From Rhodohalobacter sulfatireducens (GTDB taxonomy: Bacteria > Bacteroidota > Rhodothermia > Balneolales > Balneolaceae), in the NCBI RefSeq assembly GCF_022012475.1, contig NZ_JAKLWS010000002.1:186001-250000 (forward strand): a stretch of 64,000 nt of DNA, written 5' to 3'. Shown piece by piece: positions 1 through 8,455 of the stretch. Within the stretch, counting starts at the first letter, position 1. Each line of letters starts with the position of its first letter. Under the pieces are notes generated by a model. That model did not search any database and had not been told where the DNA came from. It saw nothing but the letters and a program-made list of their open reading frames with translations. The position numbers were made by a program, and so were the translations under genes.

Positions 1-1
1 G

Positions 2-829
2 TATCACCGGGTAATAGATGCTGCCAAAATTGCCGAGCAAAAAAACCTGAATCTTGTATCAGGTTTTTGCTGGAGATATCATAATGCGAAGAAGGCATTA
101 TTTAATAGAGTATTGAATGGTGAGGTTGGTGATATTACATCCATATATACCACGTATAATACCGGTGAACTATGGTCATTTGATCGAAAGCCCGAATGGT
201 CAGATGCTGAATATCAGCTTCGAAACTGGATCTACTATACCTGGATTTCAGGTGATCACATCGTTGAGCAGGCAATTCACAGCGTTGATTTTATGATGTG
301 GGCAATGAATGATGCAACACCGGTGAGCGCGATGGGAACCGGTGGACGACAGGTTCGAACAGATAAAAAGTATGGAAATGTTTATGACCATTTCGGAATA
401 ACCTATGAATTTGAGGGCGGAGTAAAAGGATTCCATTTTTGCCGACAGCAGCAAAATTGTGAAAACAGTTACCATGCAGAAGTTTTCGGTACAAATGGAC
501 GTGGGGTAGCTGATGTAACACGAGGTGAGCATTTCATTGAAGGTGATAACAATTGGATTTTTAACGGTGAAGAAAATGACATGTACCAAGCTGAACATGA
601 TGCTCTATTTTCCGCAATCAGGTCCGGGAATATTATTAACCAGGGAGAACAACTTGCCAATAGTACAATGGCAGGTATTCTTGGCAGAATGGCTGCTTAC
701 ACCGGCAAACGAATAACATGGAATGAGGCGGTTAACTCCGGTCAGCAGTTATCGCATGATATCGAAAGCTGGAATCACTTTCCCGAGATTAATGGAGTAG
801 CTATGCCGGGTAAGACATCTATAGTTTAA
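2..829 (+). CDS. Gfo/Idh/MocA family oxidoreductase, 5' end cut by the window
   Basis: The reading frame is open from base 2, so the gene begins upstream of the window; the TTG at 113 is not its start. What remains is the end of the Rossmann domain and the C-terminal alpha/beta substrate domain of an NAD(P)-dependent Gfo/Idh/MocA oxidoreductase. Typical features are FCWRYHN followed by GEVGDI, the HIVEQAIHSVDFMMWAM segment (conserved His-Asp pair of the family) and a TYEFEGGVKG strand. These enzymes oxidise or reduce sugars and cyclitols. It lies 28 bp before a sugar isomerase-like TIM barrel, a common pairing in sugar catabolism. The substrate cannot be read from the sequence. Confidence 0.85.
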   Translation, partial: YHRVIDAAKIAEQKNLNLVSGFCWRYHNAKKALFNRVLNGEVGDITSIYTTYNTGELWSFDRKPEWSDAEYQLRNWIYYTWISGDHIVEQAIHSVDFMMWAMNDATPVSAMGTGGRQVRTDKKYGNVYDHFGITYEFEGGVKGFHFCRQQQNCENSYHAEVFGTNGRGVADVTRGEHFIEGDNNWIFNGEENDMYQAEHDALFSAIRSGNIINQGEQLANSTMAGILGRMAAYTGKRITWNEAVNSGQQLSHDIESWNHFPEINGVAMPGKTSIV

Positions 830-857
830 ATTTCCTGTATAAAATAAATCAGTATCT

Positions 858-1799
858 ATGAAAAGAATAGAATTTTTAAAAATGGGGACTGCCGGACTAG
901 TTGCATTAGGATCCGGTTCTGCTTTCAATACCCTTTCAACTCAGCCACAAAAAGTAAAGAATATATCTATGAACGCACCTCTTAAAAAAGCATACATGCT
1001 TGATACATTTCCTTCAGGCGATGACTACACCGTTTTTGAAAAGTTTCAGATGCTGAAAACTGCTGGATTTCATGGCGTTGAGCCGCCCAGCGGAATGGAT
1101 CGGTCCGAAGTGCTTGATGCAAAAGAGGAAACAGGTCTTGAAATTCCGAGTGTGGTTGTTTCTACCCATTGGAATCATCCACTTTCCAGTCCGGATCAAT
1201 CCGTTAGAAAAGCCGGGTTGGATGGTTTGGAAACTGCTTTATACGACGCCAATGAATTTGGTGCATCGACCATTCTTTTGGTGCCCGGAGTAGTTAATGA
1301 TAACGTCTCTTACCGGGATGTTTACCAGAGATCACAGAGAGAAATTAAAAAAATGCTGCCTCTTGCGGAGGAGTTGGAGATCGTGATAGCGATTGAAAAT
1401 GTATGGAACCAGTTTTTGTTGAGCCCATTGGAAGCAGCCCGATACGTCGACGAATTTGAGTCGCACTGGGTAGGCTGGTATTTCGATATCGGGAACATCA
1501 TGAACTACGGCTGGCCTAGCCAATGGATAGAGGTGTTGGGAGATCGAATTGAGATGATCCATATCAAAGAGTTCAGTCGGCAAAAGAGAGACGATGAGGG
1601 ATTATGGAATGGATTCCAAGTCAACTATTTAGAAGGGGATAACGACTGGCCAAAAATCATGAAAACGCTTCAGAATATTGGATACAGCGGTTACGCTATT
1701 GCTGAGCCGGCATATCGGCCGGATGATATTGCACCGGATGAGTTTCTGCGTGATTATGTCTCCACCAGAATGGACAAGATGATCGGGTATTTACAGTAA
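858..1799 (+). CDS. Sugar phosphate isomerase/epimerase-like TIM barrel, exported
   Basis: Protein of 313 aa. Residues 1-25 form a Tat-like leader (KRIEFLKMGTAG, with Lys-Arg rather than Arg-Arg), so export by Tat or Sec is likely but not certain. From about residue 43 it is a xylose isomerase-like/AP endonuclease 2 TIM barrel. Candidate metal ligands are Glu180 (AIEN), Asp210 (WYFDIGN) and His235 (MIHIKEF). The ATG at 858 is the only start that keeps the leader. It follows the Gfo/Idh gene by 28 bp and is probably cotranscribed. Known relatives isomerise or epimerise ketoses or process inositol and 3-keto sugars; the exact reaction is unknown. Confidence 0.8.
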   Translation: MKRIEFLKMGTAGLVALGSGSAFNTLSTQPQKVKNISMNAPLKKAYMLDTFPSGDDYTVFEKFQMLKTAGFHGVEPPSGMDRSEVLDAKEETGLEIPSVVVSTHWNHPLSSPDQSVRKAGLDGLETALYDANEFGASTILLVPGVVNDNVSYRDVYQRSQREIKKMLPLAEELEIVIAIENVWNQFLLSPLEAARYVDEFESHWVGWYFDIGNIMNYGWPSQWIEVLGDRIEMIHIKEFSRQKRDDEGLWNGFQVNYLEGDNDWPKIMKTLQNIGYSGYAIAEPAYRPDDIAPDEFLRDYVSTRMDKMIGYLQ

Positions 1800-2050
1800 T
1801 TTTTTATCTGATTATTATTTTCCCTCATTGAGCTACGCACAAGTATGAAGATATTCTAGTCTATTCTATTGGCTATACTGGTTTGTTTTTTTGTGGTCAC
1901 CGGATAGCTTTTCTGATGAAAGCGCTTTTTTAATCGATGAAGATCGGTTTAATTCATTGGCTAACAATGCGAATCAAAATTCTCAGAACTGTTTCGATGT
2001 TGGATATAATTTGTTATTGTATCACTTGATAAACGCAAACAAATTTTAAA
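1800..2050. other. Intergenic region before the cysteine attenuator
   Basis: No gene is visible. A weak stem (about 1907-1923) followed by a T run at 1925-1931 may terminate the upstream pair. A TATAAT hexamer at 2005-2010 is a possible -10 for the cysH leader transcript, but no convincing upstream partner box is seen, so the promoter is only suggested. Confidence 0.3.
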
Positions 2051-2173
2051 CCGCTACCAGAAATGTTATTAAATATTTCATGTTGTTGTTGCGCATGTAA
2101 GAAATGCAATCACTGATGATCTGGTAGTGGGATATCAAATATTTTATTGACAAAGCATGTTGAACCCGCTGCC
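2051..2173 (+). promoter_or_regulatory. Attenuator segments 1-3: protector stem and antiterminator of cysH
   Basis: Segment 1 (2051-2061) pairs over 11 bp with segment 2 (2120-2130), with one G-U pair. Segment 2 (GGTAGTGGG, 2123-2131) can instead pair over 9 bp with segment 3 (CCCGCTGCC, 2165-2173), with two G-U pairs. Segment 3 is also the left arm of the terminator, so 2:3 and 3:4 exclude each other. The leader stop codon lies 4 bases before segment 2, so a ribosome finishing the leader should cover segment 2 and allow termination. A ribosome stalled on the Cys codons would leave segment 2 free to form the antiterminator. Confidence 0.75.
2063..2116 (+). CDS. Polycysteine leader peptide of the cysH attenuator
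   Basis: ATG at 2063 and TGA at 2114-2116 enclose a 17-codon ORF, MLLNISCCCCACKKCNH. Six of 17 residues are Cys, four of them consecutive (codons at 2081-2092). It lies 124 bp upstream of an APS reductase gene and exactly between the two arms of a stem (2051-2061 with 2120-2130), followed by an intrinsic terminator. This is the arrangement of amino-acid leader peptides such as trpL and hisL, here with cysteine, the end product of the pathway. Cysteine-rich leader ORFs acting as attenuators are known from mycobacteria; I know of no described case in this group. Translation is inferred, not seen. Confidence 0.8.
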   Translation: MLLNISCCCCACKKCNH

Positions 2174-2194
2174 TTAAAGCAAGTGGGTTTTTTT
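2163..2194 (+). terminator. Intrinsic terminator inside the cysH leader
   Basis: Left arm AACCCGCTGC (2163-2172), loop CTTAAA, right arm 2179-2189 with one bulged A, then T7 at 2188-2194. It lies 46 bases before the cysH ATG and after the leader ORF, with no other gene upstream on this strand within 360 bp, so it fits an attenuator better than a simple gene end. Confidence 0.8.
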
Positions 2195-2239
2195 ATGCCC
2201 TGAATATTTGATTTGGATGAAAATTTTATCTGAAAAAGG

Positions 2240-2986
2240 ATGAAAACAGAAACGAAAGAGGTTCTTTTAAAAGATTCAGTTGATGTAAAGACTGACGATC
2301 TGCCCGCCTTGAACAACCGGTTCGAACATCAATTACTGGATGATCTGTTGATATGGGCGTTTGAGCAATTTGGCAATGAATTAGTATTGGGCACTGGATT
2401 TGGCCCATCAGGTGTGGTTTTGATTCATAAAATCACTCAGCTCAATTTACCGGTCAAAGTATTTTGTTTGGATACAAATCTTCTATTCGATGAAACCTAT
2501 TCTTTGTGGGATAAAATTGAGAAGAGATTTAATATTACCATAGAGTCTGTTTCACCAATTCTTACCCTGGAAGGGCAAGCCACTCTCCACGAAGAAGAGA
2601 TGTGGAAATCTAATCCTGACCGATGCTGTTACCTCCGGAAAGTACTCCCGTTACAAAAATATCTTAGTAATAAAAAAGGGTGGATTACCGGTTTACGCCG
2701 TTCACAATCGGATATGAGAAAGGGTATTGACAAAATCGAGTGGGATTCTTCCAACAAAGTATTTAAGCTGAATCCACTTGCTGATTGGAGCCAGGGGAAA
2801 ATCTGGGACCATATCGATGAACATAACTTACCATATAATCCTCTGCATGATGAGGGCTATCCAAGTATAGGCTGTATTCCATGTACGGAACCTTCCAAGA
2901 ACCAGGATGAACGATCCGGTCGTTGGAAAAACATGGAAAAAACGGAATGTGGGATTCATCTTCCAAATCTTCAAAATAAAAAGTAG
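2240..2986 (+). CDS. cysH: Assimilatory adenylyl-sulfate (APS) reductase, 4Fe-4S type
   Basis: Protein of 248 aa of the PAPS/APS reductase family; it reduces activated sulfate to sulfite with thioredoxin in cysteine synthesis. A PP-loop-like GTGFGPSG lies at 51-58. The cluster ligands CC (129-130) and CxxC (212-215) mark the 4Fe-4S subfamily that prefers APS over PAPS. Substrate loops GLRRSQS (151-157) and the catalytic C-terminal motif ECGIH (Cys237) are present, so it should be active. The ATG at 2240 directly follows AAAAGG. No other sulfate assimilation gene is adjacent, so it is probably monocistronic and controlled by the leader attenuator just upstream. A ZIP transporter follows after 166 bp. 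Confidence 0.9.
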   Translation: MKTETKEVLLKDSVDVKTDDLPALNNRFEHQLLDDLLIWAFEQFGNELVLGTGFGPSGVVLIHKITQLNLPVKVFCLDTNLLFDETYSLWDKIEKRFNITIESVSPILTLEGQATLHEEEMWKSNPDRCCYLRKVLPLQKYLSNKKGWITGLRRSQSDMRKGIDKIEWDSSNKVFKLNPLADWSQGKIWDHIDEHNLPYNPLHDEGYPSIGCIPCTEPSKNQDERSGRWKNMEKTECGIHLPNLQNKK

Positions 2987-3080
2987 TCTAACTTTTCTTT
3001 CCAATAGATAAATCGGGCGACCTCCTGGCCTGCGTTAACCTGTAAAATACCGGAGCCCAAAAAGATGAAAAATTTAATTT

Positions 3081-3096
3081 TTAGCTTTGGCTAAAT
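3081..3096 (+). promoter_or_regulatory. MntR/DtxR-like operator upstream of the ZIP transporter
   Basis: Perfect palindrome TTTAGC-TTTG-GCTAAA, 57 bp before the ZIP start codon. The form TTTAG(G/C)-N4-(C/G)CTAAA resembles boxes bound by MntR/DtxR-family metal repressors. The regulator itself is not in the window. Confidence 0.5.
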
Positions 3097-3152
3097 ATTC
3101 GATACATTTAGAAAGTTGTTGATTTTGAAATTGTAATTCTTTGGATTGAAAT

Positions 3153-3989
3153 ATGGAATTTGAAGCAATAAAAACTTGGTTTTTTGAATTAAGCCCTGTG
3201 ATGCAGGCACTGATGGGGGGATTATTTACATGGACACTTACTGCGCTTGGTGCCGGATTGGTTTTCTTTACAAAAAATGTGGGTTATAAATTACTCGATT
3301 CTATGTTGGGTTTTGCAGCAGGAGTGATGATTGCCGCAAGTGTCTGGTCGCTCATTATTCCTTCTATTGATATGGCCGAAGGCCAGGGATATATCCCATG
3401 GATTCCCGCTGTCATAGGATTTATTTCCGGGGCTGTTTTCTTGCGCATTTGTGATGCATATTTACCACACCTTCATTTGGGACAACCAAAACAGGAAGCC
3501 GAGGGTGTTGTAACGACCTGGAGGCGCACCACGCTTTTGGTTCTTGCAATTACACTACACAATATCCCGGAAGGTTTGGCTGTCGGTGTTCTTTTTGGTG
3601 CAGCTGCTGGTGGTATCGACCCAACAGGAACGGCAACTGTTGCAGGTGCAATTGCACTGGCTTTGGGAATTGGAATTCAAAATTTTCCCGAGGGAGTTGC
3701 GGTATCTGTGCCTCTCAGAAGAGAAGGTGTAAGCATGGGCAAGAGTTTTAACTATGGTCAACTTTCAGGTGTAGTCGAGCCGATCTCGGCTGTAATTGGT
3801 GCTGCCGCTGTTTTGATGGTGCAGCCAATATTACCTTATGCGCTGGCGTTTGCAGCAGGCGCAATGATGTTCGTAGTTGTAGAGGAGTTGATTCCCGAAT
3901 CGCAGCAACACGGGCATACCGATTTGGCTACACTTGGTACAATGATTGGTTTTTGTGTGATGATGGTTTTGGATGTGGCTTTGGGGTAA
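3153..3989 (+). CDS. ZIP family divalent metal transporter
   Basis: Protein of 278 aa with about eight hydrophobic segments. The two signature helices are intact: HNIPEG (136-141) and QNFPEG (176-181), which form the binuclear metal site of ZIP proteins. A His-containing loop (LPHLHLG, 104-110) lies between helices 3 and 4. ZIP proteins of this length (ZupT/GufA type) import zinc, iron or manganese across the inner membrane, often with broad specificity. The gene has its own promoter region with a palindromic metal-box-like site. It converges on pckA, from which it is separated by a terminator for the other strand. Confidence 0.9.
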   Translation: MEFEAIKTWFFELSPVMQALMGGLFTWTLTALGAGLVFFTKNVGYKLLDSMLGFAAGVMIAASVWSLIIPSIDMAEGQGYIPWIPAVIGFISGAVFLRICDAYLPHLHLGQPKQEAEGVVTTWRRTTLLVLAITLHNIPEGLAVGVLFGAAAGGIDPTGTATVAGAIALALGIGIQNFPEGVAVSVPLRREGVSMGKSFNYGQLSGVVEPISAVIGAAAVLMVQPILPYALAFAAGAMMFVVVEELIPESQQHGHTDLATLGTMIGFCVMMVLDVALG

Positions 3990-4046
3990 ATCAGGAGATA
4001 AAGATTTCGTATCTGCATCTTGAAAATAATGGATATTCGTACTTGT

Positions 4047-4091
4047 AAAAAAAAGGGCATGATTAAAGGAAATCATCCTAAACCATGCCCT
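4047..4091 (-). terminator. Terminator of pckA
   Basis: Inverted repeat AGGGCATG (4054-4061) / CATGCCCT (4084-4091) with an inner GATT/AATC pair; on the minus strand it is followed by T7 (A run at 4047-4053). It ends the pckA transcript between the convergent ZIP and pckA genes. Confidence 0.85.
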
Positions 4092-4113
4092 AAACTAAGT
4101 TAACAATTTTGGT

Positions 4114-5691
4114 TTATACGTTAGGTCCTGCTTCTATAATTTCAGGACTACTTTCCTCTTGGTACTTTTTGAAGTTATCATTAAACAATCCGCCAAGTTT
4201 AACGGCTTGTTTGTCGTATGCTTCCGGATCTTTCCATGTATTTCTTGGAAGAAGAATCTCAGAATCAACGTTTGGACATTCGGTTGGTATTTCAAATCCG
4301 AATACTTCGTCTGTTTGCGTTGGTACATCATCGAGCTTTCCGCCATGGATAGCATTGATGATAGCCCGTGTACTTTTCAGATCCATACGGTTTCCTTCAC
4401 CATAAGGTCCACCGGTTATTCCGGTATTTACTAACCATGCTTTGGCATCATGCTTACGCATCTTATCAGCCAGTAGCTCAGCATACTTAGCAGGTGGCCA
4501 GGCCAGGAATGCAGCTCCAAAACAAGCAGAGAATGCCGCTTTAGGCTCAGTAACTCCAACCTCAGTCCCAGCAACTTTGGCTGTATACCCACTAATAAAG
4601 TGATACATGGCTTGTTCCGGTGTGAGTTTACTTACCGGGGGCAGAACACCAAAAGCATCATAGGTCAGAAATATAACATTTCTGGGATGACCGGCTTCGC
4701 ATGGGATTTTTGCATTGGAAATATAATCAATCGGATAAGAAGCTCTTGTGTTAACGGTGATTGATGTATCCTCATAATCTACTTCTCTTGTATCCGGATC
4801 GTATACTACGTTTTCCAGCACCGTACCGAATTTTATAGCGTTGTAGATTTCAGGTTCTTTCTCTTCAGAAAGGTCAATGGTTTTTGCATAGCATCCACCT
4901 TCTATATTAAAGACTCCTTTGTCACTCCAGCAGTGTTCGTCATCTCCAATCAGTTTTCGGCTGCTGTCTGCAGAAAGGGTTGTTTTCCCGGTTCCTGATA
5001 GGCCAAAAAAGAGTGCCACATCCTCCGGTGAATCTCCTTCGTTTGCAGAGCAGTGCATCGAGAGGACATTTTGTTTGGGCATCAGGTAGTTCATAACTGT
5101 AAAAATGCCTTTTTTCATTTCCCCGGCATACTCTGATCCTAAAATTACCATTTCTTTACGATCGAAGTTAACATCAACACTGGCATCGGATGTCATACCT
5201 TCGGTAAATCTGTTAGCAGGGAATTTCCCAGCGTTGTATATGACAAAATCGGGTTCACCGAAATTTTCTAATTGTTCCTTCGTAGGACGAATCAGCATAT
5301 TTTGCATAAATAAACCATGGTACGGCCTTTCGGCAATGATGCGAACTTTAAGCTGATATTCAGGATCCCAACCGGCGAAACCATCCAAGACATAGAGCCG
5401 TTCTCTTGTATTCAGGTAGTCAGTTGCTCGTTGATGATTGATCTCGAATGTATGTTCATCCAGCGGGATATTGATATCTCCCCACCAAATATCCTCTTTG
5501 ATTCCCTCTGTTGTAATGACTCGTTTATCGGCAGGGCTCCTTCCTGTCCTTTCACCTGACCGTACAACTAAAGCCCCTTTATTGGTAATGGCTGAACCGG
5601 GATCGTGTTTAATAGCCTCTTCATAAAATCGTGATGGAGAAGGATTCCTGATAATGTTTTTGACATTGATATCATGTTTTGAAAGATCCAT
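4114..5691 (-). CDS. pckA: Phosphoenolpyruvate carboxykinase (ATP)
   Basis: Protein of 525 aa, the usual length of bacterial ATP-type PEPCK. It converts oxaloacetate plus ATP to PEP and CO2, the first step of gluconeogenesis, in the cytosol. The substrate-binding region [14 protein letters not shown] (44-57), the P-loop [11 protein letters not shown] (230-240), the kinase-2 stretch LIGDDEHCW (247-255) and the signature around [10 protein letters not shown]-like [11 protein letters not shown] are all present. The ATG at 5691 agrees with the family start. It is monocistronic, with a clear terminator downstream; gluconeogenic control cannot be judged from the upstream DNA. Confidence 0.97.
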   Translation of the reverse strand: MDLSKHDINVKNIIRNPSPSRFYEEAIKHDPGSAITNKGALVVRSGERTGRSPADKRVITTEGIKEDIWWGDINIPLDEHTFEINHQRATDYLNTRERLYVLDGFAGWDPEYQLKVRIIAERPYHGLFMQNMLIRPTKEQLENFGEPDFVIYNAGKFPANRFTEGMTSDASVDVNFDRKEMVILGSEYAGEMKKGIFTVMNYLMPKQNVLSMHCSANEGDSPEDVALFFGLSGTGKTTLSADSSRKLIGDDEHCWSDKGVFNIEGGCYAKTIDLSEEKEPEIYNAIKFGTVLENVVYDPDTREVDYEDTSITVNTRASYPIDYISNAKIPCEAGHPRNVIFLTYDAFGVLPPVSKLTPEQAMYHFISGYTAKVAGTEVGVTEPKAAFSACFGAAFLAWPPAKYAELLADKMRKHDAKAWLVNTGITGGPYGEGNRMDLKSTRAIINAIHGGKLDDVPTQTDEVFGFEIPTECPNVDSEILLPRNTWKDPEAYDKQAVKLGGLFNDNFKKYQEESSPEIIEAGPNV

Positions 5692-5903
5692 ATCTTGACT
5701 TTTTTTGATGAAATATTTTTTGTTATGATTTCACCTCTGGCCAAAGAAAATGAACAGAGGTGAGAATATTTGAATTTGTATTATTCAATAGGTTCAAATT
5801 ACCTATTTGCTATAGATAAATGATAGAAGAGCACTGGTTAAATTTGTATAGGGCTATCCCTGATAAGCCCCAAAACACCAAATAGAAGCGCTTTTAATTT
5901 TAA

Positions 5904-5919
5904 TTTAGATTTATTCTAC
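5904..5919 (+). promoter_or_regulatory. Upstream metal-box-like operator of the iron operon
   Basis: TTTAGA-N5-TCTAC, differing in one base from a perfect TTAGA-N5-TCTAA palindrome, 49 bp upstream of a better copy. The shared spacing suggests two sites for one dimeric regulator. Confidence 0.5.
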
Positions 5920-5953
5920 ATAAACCTTGTGTGATTTCTCTCTGCTCCTTACC

Positions 5954-5968
5954 TTAGAATTAGTCTAA
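5954..5968 (+). promoter_or_regulatory. Proximal metal-box-like operator of the iron operon
   Basis: Perfect 5-5-5 palindrome TTAGA-ATTAG-TCTAA, 37 bp before the DUF4856 start codon, where a repressor could block transcription. The TTAG...CTAA core resembles DtxR/IdeR-type iron boxes. Regulator identity is inferred only from this likeness and the gene content. Confidence 0.55.
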
Positions 5969-6005
5969 ATAAAACAGTTAACCTTACTCTATTCCAAAGA
6001 AGAAA

Positions 6006-7232
6006 ATGCAGAATAAATTACTACTGTTCGCAGTTCTTTTATCAATAACTTTTATCTCTTGTTCTACTGACAGTAATAACGACCCTACCATCGACGAACC
6101 CGCAACTTATGAATTTACGCGTAATGGTGAATCCACTGTTTCATTTACCGGGCAAACCACTCGGTTGCAGATGGGGGCTGAACTCTTTGGTGCGATGACA
6201 GATTTTGACAACACAACAGAAAATCTGCTCTACCAAATGTATCGAAATCAAACAGCAGACGGCGGTGATGCCGATCCCTATGCCAGTGCCGAACTGAACG
6301 ATGCCACAAAGAACATTAAAAGCAAAGTAGCGGCGTCTGAAGATTATTTCTCATCAAATACCACTTTAAGTGCTGAAATTAAAGATCAATTTGAAGAATG
6401 GATGAAAGCTCAAGTCGATGAAGTGTTTCCAAATCAAAATACATTGGCTGAGCCCGGAGTTCCCGGACAGATTGCTGACGGATCATCTACTCGGTATGTA
6501 AACGCTCAGGGTCTGGAGTATGATCAGCTTGTAAACAAATCATTGATCGGAGCCTTAACTGCAGACCAAATGCTAAACAATTACTTAAGTGTTTCTGTAC
6601 TTGATGCCGGAACAAACAGGCAAGATAATACAGACGGAGTACTTGCAGAGGGAGCCAACTATACAAATATGGAACATAAATGGGATGAAGCATACGGTTA
6701 CCTTTTTGGAAATTCGCCAAATAAAGCAAATCCTCTCAATACCATTGGTGATGATGATATTTTTCTGAATAAATATTTTGGCCGTGTTGAAGGCGATGAA
6801 GATTTTGCCGGAATAAGCGAGAAAGTATTTAATGCATTTAAACTGGGCAGGGCCGCCATCGTTGCCGGAGATTATGAAGTTCGAGACGAACAAGCAGAAA
6901 TCATTCGGGAAGAAGTTTCTAAAATTATTGGTATTCGGGCGGTTTATTACCTGCAAACGGCTAAAGCAGCAATTGATCAAGAAACACCGGATTATGGAGG
7001 AGCATTTCATGATCTCTCTGAAGGCTATGGTTTTATATACAGCCTGATGTTTACAAGGATACCAAATACCGACTCCCCGTATTTTACGAAAGCGGAAGTC
7101 GAGGGATTTTTAAATCAATTACTGGGTGATGGTCCGAATGGACTTTGGGATGTAACACCTGAAACACTCGATGCCCTCTCTAATGATATTGCCGAGGCAT
7201 TTGATTTCACCCTGGAGCAGGCTGCAAGCTAA
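6006..7232 (+). CDS. DUF4856 lipoprotein of an iron-type operon
   Basis: Protein of 408 aa. Residues 1-19 are a lipoprotein signal with lipobox FISC, so it is probably anchored to the outer membrane or periplasmic face. The body, beginning YEFTRNGESTVSFTGQTTRLQMG, matches the DUF4856 family, which in Bacteroidota usually precedes an imelysin gene. The rest is helical with no catalytic motif I recognise. It is the first gene of the run DUF4856-imelysin-HTTM-TonB receptor, 74 bp before the imelysin gene, behind two operator-like palindromes. A role in iron acquisition is inferred from that context. Confidence 0.8.
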   Translation: MQNKLLLFAVLLSITFISCSTDSNNDPTIDEPATYEFTRNGESTVSFTGQTTRLQMGAELFGAMTDFDNTTENLLYQMYRNQTADGGDADPYASAELNDATKNIKSKVAASEDYFSSNTTLSAEIKDQFEEWMKAQVDEVFPNQNTLAEPGVPGQIADGSSTRYVNAQGLEYDQLVNKSLIGALTADQMLNNYLSVSVLDAGTNRQDNTDGVLAEGANYTNMEHKWDEAYGYLFGNSPNKANPLNTIGDDDIFLNKYFGRVEGDEDFAGISEKVFNAFKLGRAAIVAGDYEVRDEQAEIIREEVSKIIGIRAVYYLQTAKAAIDQETPDYGGAFHDLSEGYGFIYSLMFTRIPNTDSPYFTKAEVEGFLNQLLGDGPNGLWDVTPETLDALSNDIAEAFDFTLEQAAS

Positions 7233-7306
7233 ACTTTGTTCACCATCTAAAACTGGCAGCTCGAAAGGGTTGTCGGTTTTTCTAATTCATAAACACTACC
7301 TAAACC

Positions 7307-8452
7307 ATGAGGAAATTCAGTTTTGTTTTCATATTGGGTTTGATTCTATTGTGGGGATGTACGGATGATAATCCCTCAGGCCCGGATGCGGATGATTTCG
7401 ACCGCGAAGAAATTCTTGTAAATTGGGCTGATAATATTATTCTACCTGCTTTCGAATCTTTTTCAACAACTACTGGCGAACTTAAGACCGCCGGTGAAAA
7501 CTTCACAACCAATCCAAATCAACAAACACTTCAGGAACTCCGTGATGCCTGGAAAACAAGCTACCTGGCATGGCAGCATGTCTCAATGTTCGAGATGGGC
7601 AAAGCAATGGATGTCCGGTTCCGGGACTATCTGAATACGTACCCTGTGAGTGCTAACGAGAGTAGCCCGAATGCTGATCAAACGATTCAAAAAAATATTC
7701 AAACTGGCACATACAACCTGGAGCTTCCATCTTTGAGAGATACTCAGGGATTTCCAGCATTGGATTATTTGCTAAACGGGCTGGGTGATTCAGATGATGC
7801 AATTCTTGAATATTACACCACACATCAAGACGCTGTAGAGTACAAAAAGTATATCAATGATCTGGTTACACGCATGGACCAACTGACGGTTGAAGTGCTG
7901 GATCACTGGGAGTCAGGATATAGAGATCAGTTTGTGAGCAACTCAGGGAATGGCGCGAATGGATCCCTTGATATGATGGTAAACGACTACATTTTTTATT
8001 ACGAAAAATATTTACGGGCTGGAAAAATTGGCATCCCAGCCGGAGTTTCTGCTATATCATCTGGTACTCCATCTCCAGTACGTGTGGAAGCTTATTATAG
8101 CGAAGGATTATCTAAAGCACTATTTATGGAAGCCTTGAACGCCACTCAAAACTTTTTTAACGGAAAACATTATGGTACCCAGGAGATGGGTGAAAGTCTT
8201 GCTTCTTACCTCGATTACCTGAACACAATGAAAGAAGGTGCGGATCTGACACAGTTGATTAACAACCAATTTGAATCTGCAAGAAATCAGGCAGAGAATT
8301 TGAATTCAGACTTTGTAACTCAAATAGAAACCGACAATTCCGAAATGTTGGCTACGTATGATGAACTCCAAAAAAATGTAGTTTTCCTGAAAGTGGATAT
8401 GCTTCAGGCGCTAAATATTAACGTAGATTACGTAGACGCCGACGGTGATTAA
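7307..8452 (+). CDS. Imelysin-family (IrpA-like) lipoprotein
   Basis: Protein of 381 aa with a lipoprotein signal (LLWGC, Cys18). The imelysin fold is recognised from LPAFESF, the AWKTSYLAWQHVSMFEMG helix pair and the DTQGFPALDYLLNGLG segment. Imelysin and IrpA proteins are iron-regulated surface or periplasmic proteins used in iron uptake. The family's GxHxxE motif reads GFPALD here (148-153): His becomes Pro and Glu becomes Asp, so direct metal binding by that motif is doubtful. Its stop codon is 3 bp from the next start, so cotranslation with the HTTM gene is likely. Confidence 0.85.
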   Translation: MRKFSFVFILGLILLWGCTDDNPSGPDADDFDREEILVNWADNIILPAFESFSTTTGELKTAGENFTTNPNQQTLQELRDAWKTSYLAWQHVSMFEMGKAMDVRFRDYLNTYPVSANESSPNADQTIQKNIQTGTYNLELPSLRDTQGFPALDYLLNGLGDSDDAILEYYTTHQDAVEYKKYINDLVTRMDQLTVEVLDHWESGYRDQFVSNSGNGANGSLDMMVNDYIFYYEKYLRAGKIGIPAGVSAISSGTPSPVRVEAYYSEGLSKALFMEALNATQNFFNGKHYGTQEMGESLASYLDYLNTMKEGADLTQLINNQFESARNQAENLNSDFVTQIETDNSEMLATYDELQKNVVFLKVDMLQALNINVDYVDADGD

Positions 8453-8455
8453 GTT

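Larger units (their letters stand above)
5692..6005. other. Divergent promoter region between pckA and the iron operon
   Basis: No gene is seen. It must hold promoters for pckA (minus) and the DUF4856 operon (plus), and holds the two operator-like boxes listed separately. Confidence 0.6.
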
